Positions 22,492 through 33,716 of a DNA stretch of 64,000 nt are shown one piece after another (positions within the stretch are counted from its first letter, which is position 1; the number at the start of each line of letters is the position of its first letter). The stretch lies in NCBI GenBank assembly GCA_035041965.1, contig JAPYMA010001431.1, positions 1-64,000 of the forward strand, read 5' to 3'. The stretch comes from Anisakis pegreffii (taxonomy: Eukaryota > Nematoda > Chromadorea > Rhabditida > Anisakidae). The translations under genes were made by a program, and so were the position numbers. Under the pieces are notes generated by a model. The model had not been told where the DNA came from, ran no database searches, and saw only the letters and a list, made by a program, of their open reading frames with translations.

Positions 22492-24407
22492 ATGGTTGAG
22501 GGTTGTGGTGATCGTTGTGTGAAATTCCTGTTCTTCACAGCAAATTTACTGCTGTGCATATTCGGTGGACTCATTTTTGGCTTCTCGCTGTGGGCGAATC
22601 TGGATAAGGACTTCGCGTCGAATCTGGAGAAATTGGCCGAAAGTATACATCATGAGAAATTAAATGTGCTGGCAAAGGTGAGTGAATGCTGGGTGGTGAG
22701 CCTGTTTCGTTTTGGATGGTGGCGATACCGGTGATAATTTACGGCTATATGTTCATGGGGGGACCGATAGTGGTCCCGACCGAATGCCGTGTCGGGGCCA
22801 CTGAAAATCGGTGCAAACCAGAGGGCCAGAGGGCGATTCACGGACATCGGTCGATTGTCGATTGGTGAGTAACTGAAGTTCGGTTTGCCGAGGCACCCGA
22901 CCGAGGCAGCCCTTACCTTCCGATTGCGGTCGGGAGCCCTGAAAATCGGCCGGATTCCTCGTGGGCCCCCAAAATCAACCGAGGAGCCGTCGAAATTCGA
23001 CCGAACTTGGGTCCCCGGAAAATCGAGCGAATTTTCCGGAGTGGGGGGGGGGTAAGGAGGGGTTCCGGCGATTCAGTGACCACCAACCTAACTAGTTTGC
23101 ATACACGTGTATGCTGATGATGTGAAATATTTAAGTATCAAGCATCGTTATGGGTGCTCGTGGCCGTTGGAGCGCTGCTATTTCTGGTCGGCTTCCTGGG
23201 ATGTTGTGGAGCGATGTGCGAAAGCACTCTACTGTTGAGTCTGGTAAGCTGGTTTTGTGGTTTAGAGGAGAATTTTTTAGTAAAAATGAGAATTTGGGTA
23301 AAAATTTGGGTAATATGAAACCGATCGAGAGTTTGGGTAAGTATTTTCAGTACTTTGTTATTGTGCTGATTGTGACTGTAATTGAATTGGGCGCGCTCAT
23401 TTTTGCGATGACAAGTAAAGGCGATTTCAACGATGCACTTCAGGTAAGTATTTATATTATTAATTAATTAATTAATTTATTTATTTATTTATTTATTATT
23501 TAGTTTTTTATTTATTTATCGTATTATTAGTATTGCTAGTGTATAATGATATTGTATAATAGTAAAACTGATTACAGAAATTGCTCAGTGAAGCGGCTAA
23601 AAAAGAGGATTTCCAAAAGAATATGAAACCGATTGAGGATTTATTCAATTGCTGTGGAGCAACACCGGAGACGAAGGAGAAGTTTTCGTGTGATCAGAGC
23701 AAGGTTATTATTTGTTATTTGAATTCAGTTATTAAATAGTAATGAGTAAAATAGTAATGTATAGTATATAATATTGGTTTGGAGCGTAAATGGCTTGACG
23801 TAGAGCTGATTGTAAGATAGATATGGATGGATTTGAGATAAATGTAACTAGGTATGTGATAGATAATATCCAGAGCGATGTTAATCTGATTTTAAAAGCT
23901 GGACTCAGCTTTTAAACTGGATTGGCAAGCAGCTTTAGGCTATCAAACGTTTGTAACGTTGCTGGCCACAATGCTCGCAATGTTTCCGTGCCGCGCATTG
24001 TTTTAGCCTCAATTTACGCCTAAACCCCGCTGGCTAGGCGAGCAGGCCAACCGAACACAACCGAGTAATTAATTAGTTGCCGTGAACGCTTTGCATAATT
24101 AATCGTCGTAGCCAATTAGCAATCCAATAAGTAATCATTGATCTAATAAAATAGGTACTACGCCGATCGCTCATAGCGATTAACGAGACAAGCACTCGAT
24201 ATCCAAGTAATAGCTAATCCGATTTTAAACGAGTGGATAAAATTTCAGCCGGACTGCTACACAGTCATCTCGGACTGGATTCAGTCAACAGGTCAGGTGG
24301 TGATAATAATCGCGTTCATTCTGTTCGTTATCGAGCTCTTTGCACTGATATCGACGTGTATTTTGTGCCGTGCATTCCGTGAACGAACCATTTATTATTA
24401 TGCTTAA
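22492..24407 (+). CDS. Tetraspanin
   Basis: Exons: 22492-22677, 23136-23243, 23351-23443, 23578-23703, 24249-24407 (TAA), all phase 0, giving 223 residues. TM1 is about residues 11-34. Exon 2 supplies TM2 with the family signature GFLGCCGAMCE, and exon 3 supplies TM3. The large extracellular loop is short (about 70 residues) and holds NCCG (about residues 153-156) plus two further cysteines, the last in KPDC, enough for two disulfides. TM4 is IIIAFILFVIELFALIST, followed by a short basic tail. Tetraspanins organise membrane-protein microdomains at the plasma membrane or endosomes; which subfamily this is, I cannot say. Membrane-proximal cysteines next to TM2 and TM4 are candidate palmitoylation sites. 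Intron 4 carries a family B element and intron 1 a GC-rich block. Length and topology are normal for the family. Confidence 0.94.
22735..23095. other. GC-rich, palindrome-rich block in tetraspanin intron 1
   Basis: About 360 bp of unusually GC-rich sequence with repeated CTGAAAATCGG and CGACCGA motifs and internal inverted matches (GGACCGATAGTGGTCCCGAC). Probably a diverged mobile element, but I found no second copy to define its ends. No ORF. Confidence 0.4.
23915..24210 (+). mobile_element. MITE-like family B, copy 3 (in tetraspanin intron 4)
   Basis: Begins within ACTGGATTGGCAAGCAGC (outermost bases lost) and ends ATATCCAAGTAA. Contains CGCTGGCTAGGCGAGCAGGC. It ends about 40 bp upstream of exon 5. 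Confidence 0.85.
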
Positions 24408-24822
24408 ACCTTAAACGAGGACGGGGGATTGATTTTTTAAAGGGATTAAAGGGATTTTTAAAGGATGAGACTATTTTGGTGTAAATATTAAGAGATTGTG
24501 ATGAGTAGCGTTCAATCCGGAGTCCCTAGTAGTCCCTAGTAATCGTGTCCTCATGAATATTTGTACTGTCCACGTCCCTTCCAGCTACCCTACTACCTTC
24601 CCGGATATGAATGCACCCGAACCCGGAGATCTCTCAAAATCAGGGATTAGTTTCGGGATTAATTGATGTGAGAGGGATTTGGGAGTGAGAGGTTATATTA
24701 GCTGTCTTGAGCGCAGCAGTGGATAGCAGTAGTAGATATAGATGTTTTGTGTATCTATTATTGTTATTCATTGTGTATTATTTATACATGTACTATATTG
24801 TGTGTATATTAATCAGTTATTA

Positions 24823-24872
<50 letters not shown>

Positions 24873-25046
24873 AATATATACCTATTGATGTTATATTTCG
24901 GATATAACTTTAAATGATTTCACTTGAGAGACTTCCGCAATATTTTTTTCGTTTGTTTGATGTTTAATCGCCTTAAGATGTGTTACGTTGGGTGGTTTTT
25001 GATTTTATTGTATTGCTGATATGGTTGGTATTTTCATTGATATTAT
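24408..25046. other. Tetraspanin 3' flank with (ATT)n microsatellite
   Basis: This contains the tetraspanin 3' UTR region and an uninterrupted (TTA)n run at about 24818-24867. CTAGTAGTCCCTAGTA at about 24525 is a small direct repeat. No ORF of interest. Confidence 0.6.
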
Positions 25047-25305
25047 GGCACTTTTTTACTTTGGGGGGAAGGTCGCAGGCGAGCAAGCTCACGCATGCCA
25101 CTTGGCCTACTGCGCATGGCCTCAGCCTAAGGTGACCTCAGCCTCATCTAAGCGTAGCCTCAGATCGCTCGATGCTACAGCAGAGGCTAGCAAGCGAACT
25201 CAGGCTTAGGCTTAGGCTGAGACTACGCTTGGGCTGAAGCCATGCGCAGTAGGCGTGGCATGCGCGAGCTTGCTCGCGTGCGACCCCCCAAAGTAAAAAA
25301 GTGCC
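25047..25305. mobile_element. MITE-like family A, copy 4
   Basis: Ends GGCACTTTTTTACTTTGGGG and CCCCAAAGTAAAAAAGTGCC, arms complementary, core CAGGCTTAGGCTTAGGCTGA. Very similar to the copies at 3749 and 41537, suggesting recent spread. Confidence 0.9.
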
Positions 25306-25636
25306 GATATTATCAGTAGTATTGATAATATTAACAATTATCACGTCTCTTATCATTTGGTAGAATGTACTCTCGATGTCACATTCATTCCTTTTATTGT
25401 TTTTATTATTATGGTTATTATTTTTAATTTATTGTTAGTATTATTTTATTTATTGACTACTGTTATTATTGTATTTTGATTGCATTTGACCCTGATCGAT
25501 TCTGAGCCGGGATTGGATGCAAGCAAAATGGGATCGATGGGTATTGTCAGCAGTATATATCTCTTATTGGGAGATCTACTTATGAGCTCTTATTCTGTAA
25601 GTATTCGAATGTTTCTCACGTTTCCAAAGGACCACA

Positions 25637-25639
25637 TTA

Positions 25640-25720
<81 letters not shown>

Positions 25721-25722
25721 TA
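25637..25722. repeat. (TTA)n microsatellite
   Basis: More than 25 near-perfect TTA repeats. The poly-Leu frame across it is an artefact. Confidence 0.95.
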
Positions 25723-25724
25723 TA

Positions 25725-26693
25725 TTATCAGTTTTATATTGTTATCATAATTGTCATGATTTATCAAGTTTTCACATTCGCAGATGCTGATAATTTTTGG
25801 ATTTTTGATGATCATATAATTTGATCATTTAATCAAATTTTGATCATATAATGATGATAGAAGGAGTGTTTTATTGTCATTTAATGCGTTTTTTGTACAG
25901 TAACGATTTTATTCGTTTGGATAAATTTTTTGGATTTAATTTGAGATTTGTGGATGTTTACATGGGATATTAAACGTTGTGGTCGTTTCATTGGAGATAT
26001 TAATATGGTGGTGTTAGTTGCGTGTGATTGCGATTGCTGCTTGATGATTAGGGCTTGATGTTGTGTGCATGCACTGCAGATTCTCTTGATCCGTTCTGGT
26101 GAATAGGAAGAGGGTGATCTGGATTGTCAATGATCTGGATCTGCATCGGAAAGAAAGGCTTGTGGGGAAATTTTGGGCATTTGAAAAATATTTTAAATAT
26201 TTTAGGGCATAGCCAAACGGCCGCTTGAGATCTAGGCTCTATATTGAGATGGTAGGTAGTACGGGTAAGGTCTTCATTACTAGTATAAAAAATCGAGATT
26301 TTGGGAAGACCTGGATGGGAAAAAATTACGGGTAGTAGCTATCTGGGGGAAAATTTTGGGGATTTGAAAATATTTTTGACCAAACCAAAGCTTTTAGCAA
26401 AGTTTGAGATGCAGTCTTCAGATTAAAACTGTAGGTAGTACTCTCGGTGAGCTACTTAAAAGATGTGAAACGCGTTACCTGGCCATTGCCATCGTTAAGT
26501 TAATTTATAGGTGAGAGTCATAATTTTTGGTTTTTTTTCGGAAATTGACTTCGTGTCCTTTCCATAACCGCAATAGTTTGATATCGTTCCGTTTGATTTG
26601 ATTTAACTGCTTCGTTTCGTCGGCAGCTTTGTGTTCGGATCGTTTTTGAGCCGGATGGTTGTTTTGACATTCTATCGAAACTGATCGCGAAAA
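25725..26693. other. Intergenic stretch, nothing identified
   Basis: No coding signal. Two related short blocks occur at about 26160-26240 and 26335-26430: GGGGAAATTTTGGGCATTTG / GGGGAAAATTTTGGGGATTT, each followed by ATTTGAAAATAT-type sequence and then a TTGAGAT...AGGTAGTAC stretch. This suggests an old local duplication. Confidence 0.4.
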
Positions 26694-26757
26694 CGAATTG
26701 ATCTATCGAAAAATCATTGATCTATCGAATTGATCTACCGAAAAATCACGTTTTCCT
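26694..26757. promoter_or_regulatory. Direct repeat TTGATCTATCGAAAAATCA just upstream of the helicase gene
   Basis: TTGATCTATCGAAAAATCA, a shortened TTGATCTATCGAA, then TTGATCTACCGAAAAATCA lie head to tail, ending about 25 bp before the ATG at 26782. Position suggests promoter or 5' UTR; function is inference. Confidence 0.4.
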
Positions 26758-26781
26758 ATTTGAGGAGTGGTGCAGATTACT

Positions 26782-29700
26782 ATGACAGCGGCCAAATCAA
26801 CAACCCTCAGTGATTTTTTGCTGTCTTCTGATGAAGAAGTTGACGAGGATGAGCCTGAACAGCTGGAGGAAAATGGGAAGGCAGACGATCAGCGAGGTCG
26901 TAAGAAGGAGGCTTCTTCGATGGGACGGGTTGCTCGTTCAATGGAAACTCGTAAACGGGTTCACGACGACGACGACGAGTCATCAAATGATTCTGATTCC
27001 AGTCACTTTGACGAGGCTGGAACCTCAGGGGATGATAGTGGTGAAGAGGCGACTGACCCGGAAGATAGCAGGGGGTCAGAGGGGGTTGGCGACCGGGACG
27101 GAGCGGGCTCGTCGTCGAATGAGCGGCGCGATTCGTCTGGTGAGGAGAAGGATGTTGACTCGGAGGACTCTGATGAGGACGAGGAGGAAGGGGCCGAATT
27201 GAATCTGAACATAGCAACAGAGGCTGTTCAAGGACCTTCTGAGGTGTGTTTCGTTATTGATTGGTTTTGAGCTGATTATATGAGATTTAATCGAGGTGGG
27301 ATGAGGGACACATCAAAATGACGATGTATCAGTTAACACTGTTGTATGGTATTGGTACACCACTCGGTTTCGAGCTCAAAACTTTCCTCCGAATCGAACG
27401 GGAATCGAACCCGCAACTTATCTAATTATCTGATATTATTGGTTATGTTATCGTGATCGCCTACAGATCAGTTCGCTGTGATTGTAGCGTTTGATTAGCT
27501 GATCAGATCAGATCAGTTGCTGGCATTAGGTGCACTGAAGAACTGATTGCGATCTTAACAGCACAACCACTCGGCAGAGACTGAACGGTAGGTCTCCGCG
27601 ACAGCTCAGAGGTAGAGCCCCGATCGGTAATTGGTAGTTGGCTTCGGGTTCGATTCCGTTCGATTCGGAGGAGGAAAGTTTTGCGCCGGAAACCGAGTGC
27701 TGTACCAATATCATTAATGTGTTGTGAGCCTGAGCCAGTAGGCTATGATCCGGCTTGTATCTATTATCTAATTATTTGATGTATGGGTTGAAAGGTTTTC
27801 GTGATGAATTCGACGATGCAGATTTGCACTGAAATATTTCTGATGACCTGTTTTGATTTTTCAGTCTTTTGAAAAAAAGCTCTTAATTGATTTTGTTTTA
27901 TTCACTTACGTTGTTATATTATACCGTTTTGGTTTCAATTCACGGCATCAATTTTGGCAGTAATTTTGTCAGTTTAAAGTTGAATCGCCTAAAAAACACC
28001 AAAATTTGTGATCTTTTCTCCCGTTTTCAGCTATGAAATTGACATTTTTGGACATTTGAAATTGACATTTGACATTGACAAATTGACATTTGAAATTCTC
28101 GATTTTTGACCAAAATTGTCACAGAATTGAATCAGGTGATATTATTGGAGCTTAGTGCGGATAAATGAGGATAAAAAATTTCAGCCGTTGGCCGCAGAAA
28201 CGACTGGTACCAGCGAGAACGTTCTCAGAACTCGGTCTGTCACACTGGCTTTGCATTCAGTTGAGGCAGTTGTCTTTGAAAGCGCCCACTGCCGTTCAGG
28301 TGATTATTTTGTGAGGGTGGAATTGTTATCGGGTTGATTGAATTTTGAAGATGAGAGCAATTTTGGTTCAGATTTAAAAATTTTATGTGATTTGTGGAGA
28401 GAGTTTGAGAGTTTTTGATTAGTTTCTTCAATAAAATTTTATTTTATCGTGAAGTTTAAGTCAACTTATGGTTTGGTTGATTGATTTCTCACAAAAGCAG
28501 TGCAAAAATTTGACTTTTTCTTAAAATTTTTGAGGATTATTTTGAATTTTAATAAATTTCGCGGAATCTGTCGCTTATTTTGAATGAAATTTCGGTTTTT
28601 TCGGGCAGAATTCCGCATATAAAAACCAAATTTGTGAATATTTGCGAAAATATTTCTTCTTCCCTTAAATATTCAACATTTCTGGGCAATGGGAATAATA
28701 TTAGGTAACTTTCAGGCAAACTGTATCCCACAAACGCTGGCGGGTAAAGATATTTTAGGTTGTGCGAAGACGGGTACTGGTAAAACGTTAGCATTCGCAT
28801 TGCCAATACTCAATCAAGTTAGTTTTGAACAGTTTAAATTGCCCGAAATGTCTGGAAAAAAGTTATTTTTGCCTTTTCGGGCAAAAGTTTTTGTAAAGTT
28901 CAAAATACTCGTACACCAACTCTCACCCTCCCTGTCGTTTTCGGGCTTGTTTTGTTGATGCTTGGCACGGCGGGGAATTGAACCCAGCCGTGGCCGTCTT
29001 AAACGTAGCGACTAACCACTGCGCTATTGCGCCAGTAGAGGAGGCGCCTCAAATAGCGGTTACATAATGTGTACATGTGGAATTTCAGTTAGCAGTTGAC
29101 CCGTACGGTATTTATGCGTTGGTTTTGACGCCGACACGGGAGTTGGCCTTCCAGATCGCGGAGCAGTTCACGGCCCTAGGACAGGGAATAGGCCTGAAGT
29201 GTGTGGTGATCGTTGGAGGTCGAGATCAGGTGGAACAAGCCACTAATCTTGTCAGGTGATTGCATTTTAGCATTTGTCGTTTGACCTTGGTAACTGCAGT
29301 TTTAATAGGTTGTAAGGTTGTTGAGTCTTAGGTCACCACTCGGTATGCAGTGGCTAAATTGAAGGGTATCCCTGACCAAGAGTGTTTTTACCTGGATTAC
29401 CTGGATTGGCAAGCAGCAGGCTATCAAACGTTTATAACGTTTCTGGCCACAATGCTCGCAACGTTTCCGTGCCGCGCATTGTTTTAACCTCAATTTACGC
29501 CTAAACCCCGCTGGCTAGGCGAGCAGGCCAACCGAACACAACCGAGTAATTAATTAGTTGCCGTGAACGCTTTGCATAATTAATCGTCGTAGCCAAATAC
29601 CAATCCAATAAATAATCATAACTCTAATAAAATAAATATTCCGCCGATCGCTTACAGCGATTGACGAAACAACCTCTCGATGTACAAGTAACAATAACAA

Positions 29701-31592
29701 TGTAACGTCGTCTAAAAATTTGTTTGTGTTTCGAGTACCACAATCCAGGATACGCGAAAATCTTCAAAGTTGGGCTTAGGCTTATGAAGCGATGAAATGA
29801 CTGATTTGTATAAACGAATGAATTGTAGACGTCCTCATGTGGTGGTGGCAACACCGGGTCGTCTAGCGGATCATATCCGAAGTGAACCGGACGGACTGGC
29901 GAAGCTCTTTTCGAAGATCGCCTTCTTGGTACTCGATGAAGCCGACAGGCTGCTCGACGGTCAATACGCCGATCAGGTTTGGACATTAGGAAGAGTTTTA
30001 GTTGTTATTTGTTGTTGAGTGCATTAGTTTAGTTGCTTTAGTGATGGTTAGTAGAAATTTGTACGGAGATGTTATATGAATGGTCTGCGGAAGATTGAAA
30101 TAACTGGGCACTTCTGCTGATAACGGGCGCCACCAGGCGCATGTGCTTAGATTACCGTGTGCTTTGCCGGATGTTTTGTATGAATGCAATTCGAAGTGAA
30201 ATCAGGAGTGTGCTTAAGATTAGACTTACGATTAGCGATGTGATATGGATAACGCTTTGGCTTAGACTTATGTGTGTGGAACGTATGTGAGCACACGAGC
30301 GAGTATCTGTGATAACAGGCAAGGTGGCGCCAGTTATCAGCAAAATTACCAGTAAGTAAGTAAGTAACGTTGATAGGGTTTGATTATTTTCAGTTGAAAA
30401 CAATATTCAATGCGCTGCCAAAGAAACGTCAAACCCTTCTGTTCAGTGCGACCATCACATCAGCTCTAAATCAACTGCAACAGGTTGTTGGGTTGTTTTG
30501 GGATTGTTTTTTATTTTGGAGAAGATTTATTTTGTAAATGAATTTGTTTGGTGTGTTGTTGAGGAGTGGGCTTTTGTCGTGGTGTAGAAAGGAGATTTAT
30601 ACGGATTTTCACTGGATAAAAGTAGACGTTTGTGAGAAATTTGATAAGATTGCTTGATTTTATTGTTGTTTCGATTGCATTTTATTTTATTTCAGATCAT
30701 TTCATTTCAGGTATCCATCAAGAAGCCGTACTTCTTCGAAGATCGTAGCGATATAGCAACGGTGGAGAAGTTAGAGCAGAAGTATGTGTTGTGTCCATTT
30801 GCCGTGAAAGATGCCTATTTGGTGTATGTGGTGAAAAATTTCCACGAGAATCGACCCACCAGCTCAATTTTAATATTCTCACAAACGTGTCGAGAGTGTC
30901 AAGCTCTGGCGATTATGTTCACGGGATTGGGATTCCAGGTTTGCAGGAGAAATTTTTTTGAAATATTTTAGTGATTTTGGTTTAGGGTTATTGAGGTTGT
31001 TCATTTTTATTATCGAGTTAATGTAACTAACTGGAATGCTGTTGATACGCAATGAAAACATTGAGTGTTCAGTTAAACTCTTGATTTTCATCTGATCTCT
31101 CTGATCTGATCTGGATCAGTGATCGTGATCTTGACCTGATTCAATCACATTTTTGTGATTCACTTCAGCAGCTCAATCAGTCAATAGCCAAGATATTGAG
31201 TTGCAGGTTGGCTCGTTACATTCACAAATAAGTCAACACGAGAGGATGTCCGCATTGACCAGATTTCGTTCGGGTCGAATTCGGATTTTGATTTGTACGG
31301 ATTTGGCTGCGAGAGGATCTGGATATACCACATGTGAGTTGATTTAGTGTTATTTTTGTTTGGGTATGGTTTGGGGGTTGGTATTCTTATTGAATTGTAA
31401 TCATATTTAGGTAAGTAAGTAAATAAGTATTATATATTGTAAGTATTGTGTCAGTATTCTGATATATTGTAAATATTTTATGATATATTGTGAATATTGT
31501 ATAATCTATTAATTTGTTTCTTTATTAATTAATTTATTTATTTACTTTTTATTTATTTACTTATTTATTTATTTACTTATTTATTTATTTAC

Positions 31593-31623
<31 letters not shown>

Positions 31624-33716
31624 TCAAATCAGCAAATCAAACTGATAACGAGTCAATGCCTCTCTGTTATCACCAATATCACTGATATCATATCCTATCT
31701 TCGTTGGCATCCTTCAAACCGCATTCTTGGTATTATATAATCATTGTTTTAAAATAATGTTCAATATCGATTGGTTATATTGCGTCAGCGAATATAGAAT
31801 GAGTTTGTTATTTGATGTAATCATTAGCCATTGGACGGATCATTCGGATTGATCAATCGATGATCATTCGGAATGTATTTTCTGGCTCATTTTGAGTTCC
31901 TCTCCCTAGAAGCCATTGGGCAGTATGGATGGAGAATAGGCCAAAACCTGAGTGATCGCCAAATCAATCAATAATCGACGTGATCGCCAAATCAGTCGAT
32001 AATCGAAGTGACCGCCAAATCGATCAGTGATCGAAGTGATCGCCGCATCAATCAATAATCCGAGCCAGAATTTCATGAAGATAGTAACAGATGATCTCAA
32101 ATGCTATTATCGTTAGCTGCGCGGAAAGAAGAATGCCAACGAAGGAAGACTGTGATATTGGTGATAAGAGAGGGGCATTGACTCGCAAATGAGTTGCGGT
32201 TGGATTCGCTGATTAGATGGATTAATTAAAAAACATGTGATCATTAATTAACGAATGATAATTAAAGGTTGATCTGGTGGTGAATCATAATGTGCCACGA
32301 ACGCCGAAGACGTACGTGCATCGTGTGGGCAGATCGGCTCGTGCCGGTCAGGGTCGGAGGTGCGATCACGTTCATAACGCAGTACGATGTGGTGCTGCTG
32401 CAGGAGGTGGAGAAGCTGGTCGGCAAAAAATTGGATAAATTAAATGTTTCCGATAAAAAGGTTGGGATTTTGAGGGATTTAATGGGATTTTCATTGGCTT
32501 TTCCGTGTGGAAGAGGTCTAATTTGAGGTTTTTAAGGTTTTTAAGTGGAAATAAGATTGTTCAGATAGATTCCTGCGAAAAAGTTTGATTTCGTGACGAT
32601 TTATTTTGACGCAGTTTATTTTTTTAGTGGTACTGATGTGATTTTAGTGATGTTGTGGTGAAATTTTAAGTTTATAAATTTTAAAGTTTAAAATGCATCA
32701 CAATTAAAATAATTAATTTCAGGTTACGCAGTATGTTACGCAAGTTTTGGTGACGAAACGAGAAGCTGAAATCAAGCTGGATCAGCAGAATTTTGGCGAG
32801 AGGAAAGAGATCAATAAACGGAAGCAAATGTTATTGGAGGGTATCGATCCGGACGAGGTGGACGCGAAATTAAGAGAACAACGACGGAATAAAAGGTAAA
32901 AGGCGTTCGTTCTGAAATTGATGAGATTCTGACTTCGATTACTGATGTATTTGGCGAGCACAGGGGTGTTGGACTGCTCTCTGCGTATTGCCGAATGATT
33001 TTTAAGGGAGTGGGACTCAGTTTCGACGTTTCTCTGCAATAACAGTCGATGATTTTAGAGAAGCTTAAAGGATTAAGGTACTTTTGCTGATAACTTTTGC
33101 CACTACAGATGATAACGGGTGATAATACAGGTGATAATGGGCGTCACCGTGCCTGTTATCACAGATACTCGCTCGTGTGCTCACATACGCTCCACACACA
33201 CATAAGTCAAAGCCAAATCGTTATCCATATCACATCGCTAATCGTAAGTCTAATCTTAAGCACACTCCTGATTTCACTTCGAATTGCATTCATACAAAGC
33301 ATCCGGCAAAGCACACGGTAATCTAAGCACATGCGCACAGTGGCGCCGTTATCAGCAAAAGTGCCAGGATTAATATCATACAAGCTTGATGGGATAAGGT
33401 GATCATCATCCAATCACTAGATGCGAAAGTTCCAATATTGTGATAATAATTTTGTTGCCATATTCATTATGACAACAATATTGTCAAAATGATCGTCATC
33501 ATTTATTATGACAACAATATTGTCATAATAATCAGATTATTATGACAATATTGTCATGATTATTATTATGATTATTACAATATTATTATGATTATTATGA
33601 CAATATTATTGTCAATTATCGTTGATTTGAGGAATGTCAAAAACAGGAAGCAAAGCAGTACGTTGAAACAAAATATTGGAAGCGAGACGGGCGGATCGAA
33701 AGGTGTTTCTGGATGA
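26782..33716 (+). CDS. DDX49: DEAD-box RNA helicase DDX49/Dbp8, with two apparent +1 frameshifts
   Basis: Exons: 26782-27243, 28198-28299, 28716-28817, 29089-29255, 29829-29976, 30394-30483, 30711-30938, 31207-31333, 32268-32460, 32723-32895, 33647-33716 (TGA). Exon 1 is a 154-residue Asp/Glu/Ser-rich tail. The core follows in order: Q-motif region [18 protein letters not shown] (about residues 205-212), [20 protein letters not shown] (about 315), SAT, then the C-lobe with [25 protein letters not shown] and [10 protein letters not shown]. The C-terminal [12 protein letters not shown] is typical of DDX49. The yeast orthologue Dbp8 acts in nucleolar 40S/18S rRNA maturation. Exons 8 and 9 are each one base too long: near 31318 the motif V sequence RGLDIPH is broken by an extra base, and near 32360 an extra base follows RAGQG. 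Without correction translation ends just after motif V. These could be assembly errors or real lesions. Confidence 0.94.
27343..27480 (-). repeat. tRNA-derived element F, partial copy
   Basis: CACCACTCGGTTTCGAGC, then CGGGAATCGAACCCGCAAC (complement of a B box), then a TCTAATTATCTG tail. In helicase intron 1, about 60 bp before a fuller copy in opposite orientation. Confidence 0.55.
27540..27775 (+). repeat. tRNA-derived SINE-like element F, best copy
   Basis: CAGCTCAGAGGTAGAGCCCC is a good tRNA D-arm/A box, and CGGGTTCGATTCCG about 45 bp later is a good B box. It is followed by GAAACCGAGTGCTGTACCAA, complementary to the start of other copies, and a tail with CCTGAGCCAGTAGGCTATGA. This is the expected layout of a Pol III tRNA-derived SINE. 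Related pieces lie at 14.2, 34.9, 40.9, 41.4 and 42.9 kb. Confidence 0.7.
28961..29037 (-). tRNA. tRNA-like sequence, probably a pseudogene
   Basis: The minus strand reads TGGCGCAATAGCGCAGTGGT then TAGTCGCT, a good D arm, and later CTGGGTTCAATTCCCCG, a plausible T arm. The acceptor pairs over about 6 of 7 positions (TGGCGCA with CGTGCCA). The anticodon arm is poor: only about three stem pairs and no standard loop, so I assign no isotype. It sits in intron 3 of the helicase gene, antisense. Decayed tRNA or a SINE head are both possible. Confidence 0.4.
29388..29692 (+). mobile_element. MITE-like family B, copy 4 (in helicase intron 4)
   Basis: Left end TTACCTGGATTACCTGGATT, interior GCTGGCTAGGCGAGCAGGCC, right end TGTACAAGTAA. 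Full length. Confidence 0.88.
30107..30350 (-). mobile_element. MITE-like family C, copy 2 (in helicase intron 5)
   Basis: GGCACTTCTGCTGATAACGG at the left and GCCAGTTATCAGCAAAATTACC at the right, with the shared interior TGATATGGATAACGCTTTGG. It ends about 40 bp before exon 6. Confidence 0.85.
31385..31625. repeat. TAAG/TTTA simple repeats in helicase intron 8
   Basis: GTAAGTAAGTAAATAAG near 31412, ATATTGTAAATATT-type repeats to about 31505, then a long TTTATTTACTTATTTATTTA run at 31520-31622. Confidence 0.85.
31628..32217. repeat. Large foldback element H in helicase intron 8
   Basis: The left arm (about 31628-31735: AATCAGCAAATC, CGAGTCAATGCCTCTCTG, TTATCACCAATATCAC, CTTCGTTGGCAT) is the reverse complement of 32100-32217 (ATGCCAACGAAG, GTGATATTGGTGATAAGAG, GATTCGCTGATT). 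Inside, 31950-32060 holds four imperfect copies of a roughly 28-bp GTGATCGCCAAATCAATCA unit. One arm also occurs alone near 8.6 kb. Confidence 0.7.
33077..33365 (+). mobile_element. MITE-like family C, copy 3 (in helicase intron 10)
   Basis: Ends GGTACTTTTGCTGATAAC and CGTTATCAGCAAAAGTGCC. It carries an extra roughly 45-bp GATGATAACGGGTGATAATA repeat near the left end not seen in the other copies. Confidence 0.88.
33430..33612. repeat. AT-rich palindromic tract (ATTATGACAATATTGTCATAAT)
   Basis: Repeated ATTATGACAACAATATTGTC and its complement make nested hairpins over about 180 bp. They end just upstream of the last helicase exon. Confidence 0.7.

Noticed and set aside
28155..28337. 60-codon frame over helicase exon 2
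   Set aside because: The neighbouring frame encodes [10 protein letters not shown] and the Q-motif region, and joins in phase with exons 1 and 3 when the acceptor before 28198 is used.
28961..29037. Functional tRNA gene
   Set aside because: The anticodon stem and loop do not form properly, so I keep it as tRNA-like only.
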